A stretch of 64,000 nucleotides of DNA, taken from positions 38,456-102,455 of the forward strand of contig JBAUMF010000049.1 in assembly GCA_049578545.1 (NCBI GenBank), read 5' to 3'. The position numbers were made by a program, and so were the translations under genes. The notes under the pieces are model-generated. The model searched no databases. It was not told the DNA's origin and saw only the letters and a list, made by a program, of their open reading frames with translations. Each line of letters opens with the position of its first letter. Within the stretch, counting starts at the first letter, position 1. Positions 26,919-36,852 of this stretch are shown here, in pieces. The DNA comes from DASQBT01 sp049578545. GTDB lineage: Bacteria; Pseudomonadota; Gammaproteobacteria; Burkholderiales; Thiobacillaceae.

Positions 26919-27688
26919 GCTGAGCGTCCTGATGACGGCAATTCAAAATGGGAAGGATACCGGATGTAGGTCAGATAGAGCCCATCCGCCATAAAGGTCG
27001 GCGCTGCCTGGGTACGATCCCTATGGGTCAGCAATTCGTTGATCCAGCCGGGCTCGGCCCCCCCTGAACCGACACGCACAAGACAACCTACAATATTGCG
27101 CACCATATGATGGAGAAAACCATCGGCCCGAAAGTCAAACACAAGGTAATCCTCCTTGCGTTCAATGCTTGCCTGGCGCAACTCCTTTTCAGGGGTTCTT
27201 GCCTGGCACTCAGCCGCCCGAAAAGCGGAAAAATCATGCATGCCCAAAAGCAGGCTGGCCGCCTGCCTCATCCGCTCTTCATCCAGCGGACGATGGTCCC
27301 AGCCGGTTTTGGCCGCCATTAACCCAGGTCGAACAGGATGATTAAGCAGCACGTAGCGGTAACCACGCTCTTCCGCCGCATAGCGCGCATGAAAATTCTC
27401 CGGCATCAGCCTGGACCACAAGATTCCCACTCCATTTGGCAAGTGGCTGTTGACGCCTCTCACCCAGGCCGACAGCGGACGGTCAGACAGCGTATCAAAA
27501 TGCGCCACCTGATAACTGGCATGAACGCCAGTATCGGTGCGGCCAGCAGCAATGACGGTTACCGGATGACCCGCGATGCTGGTCACTGCTTCTTCCAGTG
27601 CATCCTGAATACCGCAGCCGGATGGTTGCGACTGCCAACCGCAGAATGTGCTCCCATCGTATTCGAGTCCGATTGCAATGCGGGTCAA
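26903..27688 (-). CDS. truA: tRNA pseudouridine38-40 synthase
   Basis: TruA isomerises uridines 38-40 of tRNA. The catalytic Asp is in A-A-G-R-T-D-T-G-V-H-A near residue 53; F-x-A-F-R-A-A-x-C-Q-A and H-H-M-V-R-N-I-V-G follow. The 261-residue protein starts at a TTG (27688) that overlaps the upstream stop (TTGA). Confidence 0.97.
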   Translation of the reverse strand: MTRIAIGLEYDGSTFCGWQSQPSGCGIQDALEEAVTSIAGHPVTVIAAGRTDTGVHASYQVAHFDTLSDRPLSAWVRGVNSHLPNGVGILWSRLMPENFHARYAAEERGYRYVLLNHPVRPGLMAAKTGWDHRPLDEERMRQAASLLLGMHDFSAFRAAECQARTPEKELRQASIERKEDYLVFDFRADGFLHHMVRNIVGCLVRVGSGGAEPGWINELLTHRDRTQAAPTFMADGLYLTYIRYPSHFELPSSGRSAWPCG

Positions 27689-28326
27689 AGACTCATCCCA
27701 AGCAAAGTCAGCATCACTGCCAAGACAAGCCCATCTTCCCAGGCAATCGTCTGCGTCTTGAAATGGATTTCCTCCGGTCCGGATTCTGTTTCGTTGAAGG
27801 CAAAATTGAACGCGTCCGCTATACGCATCTTCCTCACTGTGTCGCCTGATCTGGCCGATTCCATTGCCAGCGCCAGTCGGACTGCAAAGGACCGCCGATC
27901 AAAACCAAACACTGCAAAAGGCTTGCTCAATATGTATAGGCCGTAAACCAGATCGTCTGAAGACAGCTTATGCAGCAACAGCGCCAAAGCAGCCAGAAGC
28001 AGTACCAATCGAACAATGCGCTCACCACCCATCGCCAGCCCTTCCAGAGTTGGACTGAAACCCTCCAGTTGAGGCCAGATCCACGCGCCATTGACCGTCC
28101 ACGCATAGAGCAGGGCAAGAGAGAAAAGTAACCATCGGCTGCGCTTGATCAGCCGAAGGAAGGCAGGCAGGGCATCATGTTGTGTGCCGTATACGATGGC
28201 TGTCAAACCGACCATCAGGGCGAGGGAAAAGTCGCCTGCCCACTCAATGGTCAGGGCATAGACGAACCAGGACAAAATGGAAACCGCCGGGTGCAATGCC
28301 CGGCGGTTTGTTGGGTCGGTTGCCAT
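27685..28326 (-). CDS. CbiQ/EcfT-like membrane protein
   Basis: The 213-residue protein has about five hydrophobic helices in the first 120 residues and then D-L-V-Y-G-L-Y-I-L-S-K-P-F and F-D-R-R-S-F-A-V-R-L-A-L-A-M-E-S-A-R, which look like the coupling region of energy-coupling-factor T components (CbiQ/EcfT). There is no partner ATPase nearby. It links fimV to truA, a position where an unannotated membrane protein is common in betaproteobacteria. A strong stem-loop lies across its first codons, so a later start is possible. Confidence 0.6.
   Translation of the reverse strand: MATDPTNRRALHPAVSILSWFVYALTIEWAGDFSLALMVGLTAIVYGTQHDALPAFLRLIKRSRWLLFSLALLYAWTVNGAWIWPQLEGFSPTLEGLAMGGERIVRLVLLLAALALLLHKLSSDDLVYGLYILSKPFAVFGFDRRSFAVRLALAMESARSGDTVRKMRIADAFNFAFNETESGPEEIHFKTQTIAWEDGLVLAVMLTLLGMSL
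28281..28309 (-). terminator. Strong stem-loop downstream of fimV (possible weak terminator)
   Basis: A perfect 11-bp stem AAACCGCCGGG / CCCGGCGGTTT with a 7-base loop lies 57 bp beyond the fimV stop. It is inside the first codons of the CbiQ-like gene. No long T run follows on the minus strand, so it may act as an attenuating or processing hairpin and not as a full terminator. Confidence 0.45.
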
Positions 28327-28365
28327 AGGCGAAACTATGGCTTGGACAGTATGACTTGTAAAGCG

Positions 28366-30807
28366 TTACAGCCCGCTCAGCATGGTGCGTGCATTCGCCT
28401 GCTGGTTGGAGTTGCCTTCCGCCATCACTTCCTGGAGGATTTCACGGGCACCTTCCTTGTCGCCCATCTCCAGGTAGGCACGGGCCAAATCCAACTTGGT
28501 AGAGACTTCGTCCATATCTTCGTCAGGCATATCCCCATCCAGATTCAGATCGAGACCGGTAAAGTCGAGCTTGTTGTCGTCGTCAGCTCCGGTCAGGTCG
28601 GAATCCAGATCCAGGATTGGCTTTTCCGAAGTGTCCGCCTTCATGTCGAGGTCGGACACATCGAAATTCAAGCCTGCCAGCGTGTTGGCAACTTCATGAG
28701 CCTCTTCTTCTGGGATCTCAATGTTGCCATGGATGGTGTCCATATGGCTGTCGAAATCGAGCACCTCTCCAGCGCTTTCAAAGGTTACAGCTTCGGGCGA
28801 CGCTGCCTCTGCGGACTCATTCATCCCAGCCAGACCGACCGCGGAAGCTGCAACTGCTGCCGTCATTGCCATTGCGGGCCTGGACTCTGCCAATGGCTCA
28901 CTCTCAACCTCATCCTGCACCTCTTCTATGATGGCTGGCTTACCACCGCCATAGAGAGGATTGCCCGGGTCAAGGGTACGGCCCATTTCAGCCGCTTTTT
29001 GCCACAACGGCGATTCACTATCGTTGATTCCCGCATGCAGTTCCCGCGCGACTTTTTCAAAGGCGCCTATGTTTTTGCGCGCAGCATAAATTTCCAGCAG
29101 CTTGAGGCGGATTTCCTGGCGATCCGGTGTCTTGGTCAAGGCCTCCTTGAGGATCTCCTCGGCCTGAGCATCACGACCGTAGGCCATGTAAACCTCGGCT
29201 TCGGCAATGGGATCGACATCATGGGTATCGATGTTGCCCATGCCCGCCTGGCTAAAGTCCGTCAGGAAGGAAGTGTCACCGGTGTTGACGGCTCCGCCGG
29301 ATGCAACACCCATGACCGTGTTGGACTTCAAGTCAGCCCCGGTCATGATGCTGTCATCAAAGGTGCTGATGGCTTTCTGGCGGCGGGTGCCCGCCATCAT
29401 CCACCACAGGGAGCCACCTAGCAGAACGACAGCGCCGCCGCCAAGCCAGTAAAGCGGGTTTTCCTTGAGCGTCTCCATCCAGGCCGGACTTTGTGTGGTG
29501 GCTGGCAGTGCAGGTGCCGATACCGGCTTTGGGGGTTTCTCTGACTTGGCTCCAGCAACAGCAGCGGCTTTCTCTGCCTCCTGTTTCTTGTTCTTCTCGT
29601 CGACCAGCTTCTGCATATCCTGGATCTGTTTCTCCAGCATGGCAGCCCGCTCACTGGCTTCCCTTTGCGCCTTGGCCTTGGCGGCTGCGTCCTCAGCCTT
29701 GGCGTTTTCCATAGCCTTCTTCTGGGCAGCTTCAGCCTTGGGAGAAGTCGCCAGCTTGGAAGCGGGTGGAGTTACCGCCTTGGACAGTTTGAGAACATCC
29801 TTGGCTTCGCCAGTTTTTGCCTGCGCCTTGTCTTCCACCTTGGTCGTGATCTTGCCGCTGATGGCCTGCTCTTTCCTGGCAGCCATTTCTGGAGCGTTGG
29901 CTACAGCTCCAGCCAGTTGTTGCCGGTAGGCTTGCCAATCGGACGCTTGAAGCTGAATTTCCTGACGCGCCTTCTGCTGGCTAACCAGCGCCATTTCATC
30001 TGCAGGCGGAACCTTCAGTTTGGCGCCTGCCTTGAGGCGGTTCATATTATTGCCGCTAAAAGCATTGGCATTCGCCTGAAACAGGCCCACCAGGGTTTGT
30101 TCCAGCGTTACCCCTTCAGGTTTGACCTGATTCGCGAGTTTACTTAGTGTGTCGCCCCGCTTGACCTTGATGGGACCTTCGGTTGGCATGGCATGAACAG
30201 CCTTTGCAACGGGTTCCGCAGCCTTGGCAGGTGCCGGTTTGGTGGCCGTTTTAGCCGGCGTGGCTGTTGTCGCGGCCTTGGTTGGGATCGGGGTAGCAGG
30301 TTGCACAGGCGTTGGGCTTGGAGCTGTCTTGGGGGCCGCGGTCTCGGGGGCAGTCGCAACCGGAGTGTTAACTATGACCGGCGCAGCGGTCTGTGTAGTT
30401 CCCGTGCCCGGAGGATCGAGCAGAACCGTGTATTCACGAACCAGCCGGCCGGAGGCCCAGTTGAGCTCAACCAGCATGTCCAGGAAAGGATCGTTGACCG
30501 ACCTGGTGGACGTGACCTTTAAAACTGCGTTGCCATTGGGCTTCTTTTCCACCGCAAAACGCAGGCTGGACAGTGCAGGTGTGTAATCAATTTTCGCATC
30601 CTGGAATGCCTGCGCATTCGCCAGGCTTGCGCTGATGCTGTCGAGCTCCGTCTTGTCCGCCGCGATAAGCTCGATTTCAGCCGAAAGAGGCTGTCCCAGA
30701 GCCGAATTGACGACCAGCTTCCCCAACCCAGCGGCATGTGCCCATATGGGTAAAGCAATCAATACGGCGCCTGCAACCAGATGTTGTGTGATTGGACGCA
30801 ATTTCAT
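28366..30807 (-). CDS. fimV: FimV/HubP polar peptidoglycan-binding protein
   Basis: FimV organises the cell pole and type IV pili or twitching. The 813-residue protein has a signal peptide (MKLRPITQHLVAGAVLIALP), the FimV N-terminal domain beginning G-L-G-K-L-x-V-N-S-A-L-G-Q-P-L, a Pro/Ala/Thr linker, a LysM domain near residues 210-275 (V-K-R-G-D-T-L-S-K-L-A), an Ala/Lys coiled coil, one membrane helix near 445-468, TPR-like repeats near 540-620, an acidic region, and the C-terminal FimV domain (ARAYLEMGDKEGAREILQEV). ATG 30807 was chosen for the signal peptide. Confidence 0.94.
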   Translation of the reverse strand: MKLRPITQHLVAGAVLIALPIWAHAAGLGKLVVNSALGQPLSAEIELIAADKTELDSISASLANAQAFQDAKIDYTPALSSLRFAVEKKPNGNAVLKVTSTRSVNDPFLDMLVELNWASGRLVREYTVLLDPPGTGTTQTAAPVIVNTPVATAPETAAPKTAPSPTPVQPATPIPTKAATTATPAKTATKPAPAKAAEPVAKAVHAMPTEGPIKVKRGDTLSKLANQVKPEGVTLEQTLVGLFQANANAFSGNNMNRLKAGAKLKVPPADEMALVSQQKARQEIQLQASDWQAYRQQLAGAVANAPEMAARKEQAISGKITTKVEDKAQAKTGEAKDVLKLSKAVTPPASKLATSPKAEAAQKKAMENAKAEDAAAKAKAQREASERAAMLEKQIQDMQKLVDEKNKKQEAEKAAAVAGAKSEKPPKPVSAPALPATTQSPAWMETLKENPLYWLGGGAVVLLGGSLWWMMAGTRRQKAISTFDDSIMTGADLKSNTVMGVASGGAVNTGDTSFLTDFSQAGMGNIDTHDVDPIAEAEVYMAYGRDAQAEEILKEALTKTPDRQEIRLKLLEIYAARKNIGAFEKVARELHAGINDSESPLWQKAAEMGRTLDPGNPLYGGGKPAIIEEVQDEVESEPLAESRPAMAMTAAVAASAVGLAGMNESAEAASPEAVTFESAGEVLDFDSHMDTIHGNIEIPEEEAHEVANTLAGLNFDVSDLDMKADTSEKPILDLDSDLTGADDDNKLDFTGLDLNLDGDMPDEDMDEVSTKLDLARAYLEMGDKEGAREILQEVMAEGNSNQQANARTMLSGL

Positions 30808-30938
30808 CCTAAATATCCTCCCGGAATAGTCTGCAAGGGACTGTCGAAGTATTAACACCCACTTTGACGGCGCAACAGGCTGGATTCTTTAGCAAAAACC
30901 GCGCCGTGTCGAGTTCTTCCAAAATAAATGCCGATGAT

Positions 30939-32051
30939 TCAATGACCTAAGAGGATGCGAAGCATACGCCGTAGGGGTTCCGCAGCGCCCCACAGGAGCT
31001 GGTCGCCCACGGTAAACGCTGTTAAAAAGTGTGGCCCCATGTTCAATTTGCGCATCCGCCCCACCGGCACGCTCAAGGTACCGGTAACGGCTGCGGGTGT
31101 CAGTTCGCGCATGCTGAGTTCGCGGTCATTCGGTACGACTTTGACCCACTGGTTATGCGCGGCGATCAGGCCATGAATCTCATCCAGGCCCACATCCCTG
31201 GTTAATTTGACGGTCAGCGCCTGGGAGTGGCAACGCATGGCACCCACGCGCACACACAACCCATCGATCGGAATGGGATTGCTCGAACGGCCCATGATCT
31301 TGTTCGCTTCGACCTGGGCTTTCCATTCTTCCTTGCTCTGGCCAGACTCCAGCGCGACGTCGATCCAGGGAATCAGATTACCGGCCAGCGGCACCGGCCA
31401 TGCATCCAGCGGATAGCGGTCGGACCGTATGAACTCCGCTACTTTCCTGTCAATTTCCAGAATTGCAGAAGCCGGGTCGTCTACCAGCGCCTTGACCTCA
31501 TTGTTGATGGCGCCCATTTGTTGGATCAGTTCGCGCATGTTGCGCGCCCCCGCGCCCGATGCAGCCTGGTAGGTCATGGGAGAGATCCACTCGATCAACC
31601 CGGCGTCGAATAGCCCGCCAATAGCCATCAGCATCAGTGACACCGTGCAGTTCCCGCCGACGTAGGTCTTCACCCCGGAGCTCAGCCCGTTCTTGATTAC
31701 ATCCTTGTTGACTGGATCGAGGATGATGATGGCCTCGTCCTTCATCCGCAGGGTAGACGCAGCATCAATCCAGTAGCCTTTCCAGCCAGCCCCGCGCAGT
31801 TTTGGATACACCTCCTTGGTGTAATCGCCGCCCTGGCAGGTCATCACCACTTCGAGCTGTTTCAGTTCATCGATGCTGTTGGCGTCTTTCAATGGTGGCC
31901 CGGCCTTGCCGATATCCGGACCCTTGCCGCCGACATTGGATGTCGTAAAAAAGACCGGATCGATGTGGTCGAAATCACGCTCTTCTTTCATCCGGCCCAT
32001 CAGCACGGAACCCACCATGCCGCGCCAGCCGACCAACCCGACCTTCATCAT
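30939..32051 (-). CDS. asd: Aspartate-semialdehyde dehydrogenase
   Basis: Asd reduces aspartyl phosphate on the path to lysine, threonine and methionine. The 370-residue protein has the NADP-binding V-G-L-V-G-W-R-G-M-V-G-S-V-L and the catalytic Cys in Y-V-G-G-N-C-T-V-S-L-M. Two ATG codons open the frame; either fits. It follows leuB by 23 bp, the usual leuB-asd order. Confidence 0.97.
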   Translation of the reverse strand: MMKVGLVGWRGMVGSVLMGRMKEERDFDHIDPVFFTTSNVGGKGPDIGKAGPPLKDANSIDELKQLEVVMTCQGGDYTKEVYPKLRGAGWKGYWIDAASTLRMKDEAIIILDPVNKDVIKNGLSSGVKTYVGGNCTVSLMLMAIGGLFDAGLIEWISPMTYQAASGAGARNMRELIQQMGAINNEVKALVDDPASAILEIDRKVAEFIRSDRYPLDAWPVPLAGNLIPWIDVALESGQSKEEWKAQVEANKIMGRSSNPIPIDGLCVRVGAMRCHSQALTVKLTRDVGLDEIHGLIAAHNQWVKVVPNDRELSMRELTPAAVTGTLSVPVGRMRKLNMGPHFLTAFTVGDQLLWGAAEPLRRMLRILLGH

Positions 32052-32074
32052 GTCAAAAATCTCCCGAGAATTCC

Positions 32075-33136
<1,062 letters not shown>

Positions 33137-33147
33137 AAAAACTCTTT

Positions 33148-33217
33148 AACCACAAAGTTCACCAAGAGCACAAAGGACGTCCAAATAACTTCGTGCCCTT
33201 TGTGCACTTAGTGGTTT
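33148..33217. repeat. Inverted repeat between leuD and leuB
   Basis: The left arm (33148-33179) and right arm (33189-33217) are near-complementary, built from CACAAAG- and CACTTAG-type elements, and could fold into one long imperfect hairpin around AATA. Such CAC-(A/G)-AAG arrays are seen between genes in several proteobacteria. The right end touches the leuD stop. Effect on transcription is unknown. Confidence 0.65.
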
Positions 33218-33860
33218 AGTTTTGAACAAACAGCCATGGCGCTTCCACTTTGCGCCGTTTTTCATACGACTTGATCTTGTCACTTTGCAACAAGGTCAGG
33301 CCGATGTCATCCAGTCCATTCAGCAACCGGTGCTTGCGGCCTACATCCACTTCAAAGGCAATGACGTCGCCGGTAGGCGTCGTTACGGTCTGTTTGTCCA
33401 GATCCACGGTCAGCGCGTAACCCTCGTTCGCTTCGCATTCCCTGAACAACCGCGCCACTATGGTTGCATCCAGCACGATCGGCAGGATGCCGTTCTTGAA
33501 ACAGTTGTTGAAGAATATATCGGCAAAGCTGGGCGCGATGATGGCGCGGAACCCATAGTCTTCCAGCGCCCACGGTGCATGCTCGCGGCTGGAGCCGCAG
33601 CCGAAATTCTCCCGTGCCAGCAGCACCGACGCACCCTTATAGCGCGACTGGTTCAGCACGAAATCCGGATTAAGCGGACGATCGTGATTCGACTTCCCCG
33701 GTTCGCCTGCATCCAGATATCGCCACTCATCGAAAAGGTTGACACCAAATCCACTGCGCTTGATCGACTTCAGGAATTGCTTGGGAATGATCGCATCCGT
33801 ATCCACATTGGCGCGATCCAGCGGCGTGACCAGTCCTGTGTGCTGGGTGAAGGCTTTCAT
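33216..33860 (-). CDS. leuD: 3-isopropylmalate dehydratase small subunit
   Basis: LeuD is the swivel subunit of isopropylmalate isomerase. The 214-residue protein has L-D-R-A-N-V-D-T-D-A-I-I-P-K-Q-F-L and the conserved loop N-F-G-C-G-S-S-R-E-H-A. Its ATG follows the entericidin stop after one codon-free junction (TAG ATG), so they are coupled. Confidence 0.98.
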   Translation of the reverse strand: MKAFTQHTGLVTPLDRANVDTDAIIPKQFLKSIKRSGFGVNLFDEWRYLDAGEPGKSNHDRPLNPDFVLNQSRYKGASVLLARENFGCGSSREHAPWALEDYGFRAIIAPSFADIFFNNCFKNGILPIVLDATIVARLFRECEANEGYALTVDLDKQTVTTPTGDVIAFEVDVGRKHRLLNGLDDIGLTLLQSDKIKSYEKRRKVEAPWLFVQN

Positions 33861-33989
33861 CTACCTGCTGCCCGCCTTCTGGATTGTCTCCCCGGCCTTT
33901 TCGATATCCTGGCCTACGCCCCGTACGGTATTGCACGCCGTGAGGGAAAGCATTCCCAGCAAAGCAAAAAAGGTCACTAGCACTCGCAT
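33861..33989 (-). CDS. Entericidin A/B-type small lipoprotein
   Basis: The frame encodes 42 residues (MRVLVTFFALLGMLSLTACN and then TVRGVGQDIEKAGETIQKAG). The lipobox LTAC and the G-x-G-x-D-I-x-x-A-G-x-x-I-Q-x-A pattern match the entericidin/EcnA-EcnB family of small envelope lipoproteins. It lies between leuC and leuD, common in betaproteobacteria. The ribosome site AGGAGG is inside the end of the preceding gene. Role here unknown. Confidence 0.9.
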   Translation of the reverse strand: MRVLVTFFALLGMLSLTACNTVRGVGQDIEKAGETIQKAGSR

Positions 33990-34198
33990 GATTTCCTCCT
34001 AATGCCCTGGCTTTGAATCGGGGGACAGGGCACATCCCCATAACTGCAAAAAACGCAACAATCGCCCGGCTTGGCCTTGAGCAACGCACCACAGGCGGGG
34101 CATTCCCAAAAATATTCGCAACGGTCTTCCGGCATGGTGCACTCGGTGCCCCTGCCGCATTGTGGGCAGGTTAAGTGGCTGTCAAGTCTTACCTCCAC
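33977..34198 (-). CDS. GDCCVxC-domain cysteine-rich small protein
   Basis: The 73-residue protein has 12 Cys: a CPQC pair, a CPAC pair and the family motif G-D-C-C-V-F-C-S-Y-G with V-P-C-P-P following. This matches the GDCCVxC (seleno)protein family; here all positions are Cys with no in-frame TGA. It probably binds zinc or another metal through the CxxC pairs. It overlaps the leuC stop (10 bp) and the entericidin start (13 bp), so it is embedded in the leu operon. Function undetermined. Confidence 0.85.
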   Translation of the reverse strand: MEVRLDSHLTCPQCGRGTECTMPEDRCEYFWECPACGALLKAKPGDCCVFCSYGDVPCPPIQSQGIRRKSCEC

Positions 34199-35595
34199 TG
34201 CCGCACGTCCACAAAATGCCCGGCGATGCCTGCCGCCGCCGCCATGGCCGGGCTGACCAGATGGGTCCTCCCCCCGGCGCCCTGCCGGCCTTCGAAATTA
34301 CGGTTGGACGTCGACGCACAACGCTCGCCCGGCTCCAGCCGGTCGGCATTCATTGCCAGACACATGGAACAACCCGGCTCGCGCCATTCAAACCCGGCAT
34401 CGAGAAAAATCCGGTCGAGGCCTTCCCGTTCTGCCTGCTGCTTTACCAGCCCGGAGCCCGGCACAACCATCGCCAGTTTGACGTTGGCCGCCTTCTTCTT
34501 TCCCCTGACCATGGCCGCAGCTTCACGCAAATCCTCGATACGGGAGTTGGTGCAGGAGCCAATGAACACCTTGTCGATTAAGATCTGCTCAATTGGCGTA
34601 CCGGCTTCCAGCCCCATGTATTTCAGCGCACGCTCCCAGTCCTGTTTCTTGACATCGCTTGGAGCATCAGCCGGATTGGGAACCCGGTCATTAATCGGCA
34701 CCACCATTTCGGGGGACGTACCCCACGTCACCTGTGGCTTGATCTCTGACGCATCAAGCCGCACTTCAGCCTCGAACTGCGCATCGTCGTCCGACACCAG
34801 CGTTTTCCAGTTTGTTGCCGCCTTGTCCCACATCCCGCCTTTTGGCGCATAAGGCCGGCCACGGACGTATTCAATGGTCTTCTCGTCCACCGCCACCATG
34901 CCAGCACGTGCACCGGCCTCGATCGCCATGTTGCACAGGGTCATGCGCCCTTCCATGGACAGCAAGCGTATCGCCGACCCGGCAAATTCAACCGCATAGC
35001 CCGTGCCACCCGCCGTACCGATCTTGCCAATGATGGCCAGCGCAACGTCCTTGGCCGTTACGCCACGTCCCAGTTCACCTTCGACACGGATACGCATGGC
35101 TTTGGATTTCTTCTGCACCAGACATTGCGTCGCCAATACATGTTCCACTTCCGAGGTGCCAATCCCATGCGCCAGTGCGCCGAACGCACCGTGCGTCGAA
35201 GTATGCGAATCGCCACAAACCACCGTCATGCCCGGCAAAGTCAGTCCTTCTTCCGGGCCAATGACATGCACGATGCCCTGGCGGATATCGTTCATGCTGA
35301 ATTCGGTAATGCCGAATTCGGCACAGTTGGCGTCGAGGGTTTCCACCTGCAGACGCGATACGGGATCGGTAATCCCCTTGCTGCGTTCGGTGGTGGGCAC
35401 ATTATGGTCCGGAACGGCAATCGCAGAACTCGTACGCCACGGTTTGCGGCCGGCCAGCTTAAGCCCTTCAAAGGCCTGCGGACTGGTGACTTCATGCACC
35501 AGATGGCGGTCGATGTAAAGCAGCGTGGTACCGTCCGGATCGGCATGCACCACGTGGGAGTCCCACAGTTTGTCGTAAAGCGTACGGCCAGACAT
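34189..35595 (-). CDS. leuC: 3-isopropylmalate dehydratase large subunit
   Basis: LeuC carries the [4Fe-4S] cluster of isopropylmalate isomerase. The 468-residue protein has V-C-G-D-S-H-T-S-T-H-G-A, I-G-S-C-T-N-S-R, and the other two cluster Cys in C-S-M-C-L-A-M-N. It is the first gene of the leu operon in the window. Confidence 0.98.
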   Translation of the reverse strand: MSGRTLYDKLWDSHVVHADPDGTTLLYIDRHLVHEVTSPQAFEGLKLAGRKPWRTSSAIAVPDHNVPTTERSKGITDPVSRLQVETLDANCAEFGITEFSMNDIRQGIVHVIGPEEGLTLPGMTVVCGDSHTSTHGAFGALAHGIGTSEVEHVLATQCLVQKKSKAMRIRVEGELGRGVTAKDVALAIIGKIGTAGGTGYAVEFAGSAIRLLSMEGRMTLCNMAIEAGARAGMVAVDEKTIEYVRGRPYAPKGGMWDKAATNWKTLVSDDDAQFEAEVRLDASEIKPQVTWGTSPEMVVPINDRVPNPADAPSDVKKQDWERALKYMGLEAGTPIEQILIDKVFIGSCTNSRIEDLREAAAMVRGKKKAANVKLAMVVPGSGLVKQQAEREGLDRIFLDAGFEWREPGCSMCLAMNADRLEPGERCASTSNRNFEGRQGAGGRTHLVSPAMAAAAGIAGHFVDVRQWR

Positions 35596-35662
35596 GAAAC
35601 GAGCCTAAGCTACGGAAAAGACGGAAATTATACCTTGTCAGGCCTTCCTGAGACACGCTGAA

Positions 35663-36808
35663 TCAGACAGCCGACCAACGACCTTTCCAGGCCACCAGCA
35701 TGAACGCCAATCCTGCACAGGCTGCCGCGATGCTGAAGGTGGCCTGAGGGCCGAGACCATCCCACGCCGCACCTGAATAGAGCCCCCCCAGCGTGCCACC
35801 CGCACCGAAGGCCATGCTGTTGTAAATGCCTTGGCCGCGGGTCTGATGACGGCCCTTGAAATGACGATGGATCAGGGCCACGGCAGAGGCATGGTAGGCA
35901 CCAAACGTGCCGGCGTGCAGGGTTTGGGCGAAAAACATGAGCGGCAGTGAATCGACGGCCCAGGCGATGAGGAGAAAGCGCAGCACAGCGATGGCAAAGG
36001 TCGATAGCAGAATCGATTCCAGCCTGATGCGGCGCGTCAGCCTCGGCATTAATAGGAAAACGCCGATCTCGCACATCACCCCCAGCGCCCACAGCCACCC
36101 AACCGTGGATTTGGCGTAGCCATGATCAACCAGATAAATCGAATAGAAGGTGTAATAGGGGCCATGGGCCGCCGCCATCAAGAAGCACGCACCCAGCAGC
36201 GACCACACTTCCGGGCGCTTGAGGATGTTCCATACCGGAAGACGGTCGGTGTCGTGAATCTCAATCTCGGCCTCGGGAATGCGGCGAGCGAACAACACAA
36301 TACCCGCGATGAACCCCAGCACCGCCCAAGGCAGATCCGCCACCGGGCGGTAATCCAGCCAGTAGCCCAACCCCAGCACTACGAGGATAAAACCAATCGA
36401 GCCCCACAGGCGGATCCTGCCGTAGTGATGGGTGTTAACCTTCAAATGGGAAAGCGTTGTCGCCTCGACCAGCGGCAGCGAAGCGCTCCAGAAAAAACTC
36501 ATCCCGGCCATAACGACAAACAGCCACCAGAAAGACGCGCCAAAGAACACGCCGATGTAGCAAAGGAGACTCCCCAGCGCGGCGATTTGAACAATGGCGA
36601 CACGCTTGCCGGACCGGTCTGCGATGTATCCCCAGATGTTTGGGGCGAAGATGCGCATCACCTGCAGCAGCGACATCAGCACGCCGATCTGAAACGCGTT
36701 GAATGACAGCGCCTTGAGATACAGCCCCCAGAACGGAGCCATGGCACCGACGAAGGCAAAATAAAAGAAGTAGAAGCCGGAAAGCTTCCAATAGGGAACA
36801 TCTTTCAT
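35663..36808 (-). CDS. MFS transporter (HcaT/NupG-like MFS_1)
   Basis: The 381-residue protein has about 12 hydrophobic helices and the MFS_1-like opening Y-W-K-L-S-G-F-Y-F-F-Y-F-A-F-V-G, I-A-D-R-S-G-K-R after helix 2 and R-I-R-L-W-G-S-I-G-F in the middle. This subgroup includes HcaT, LacY-like and nucleoside carriers; substrate not shown. ATG 36808 is preferred over an upstream in-frame TTG. It is divergent from the CaCA exchanger with 44 bp between starts. Confidence 0.88.
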   Translation of the reverse strand: MKDVPYWKLSGFYFFYFAFVGAMAPFWGLYLKALSFNAFQIGVLMSLLQVMRIFAPNIWGYIADRSGKRVAIVQIAALGSLLCYIGVFFGASFWWLFVVMAGMSFFWSASLPLVEATTLSHLKVNTHHYGRIRLWGSIGFILVVLGLGYWLDYRPVADLPWAVLGFIAGIVLFARRIPEAEIEIHDTDRLPVWNILKRPEVWSLLGACFLMAAAHGPYYTFYSIYLVDHGYAKSTVGWLWALGVMCEIGVFLLMPRLTRRIRLESILLSTFAIAVLRFLLIAWAVDSLPLMFFAQTLHAGTFGAYHASAVALIHRHFKGRHQTRGQGIYNSMAFGAGGTLGGLYSGAAWDGLGPQATFSIAAACAGLAFMLVAWKGRWSAV

Positions 36809-36852
36809 GGTTATCAATTATCCTGAATATCGCCGAGCGTATTGAACTTGCC

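Noticed and set aside
28177..29421. Long open frame of 414 codons on the plus strand
   Set aside because: It lies opposite fimV and the CbiQ-like gene, has no family pattern, signal or ribosome site, and is a by-product of their codon use.
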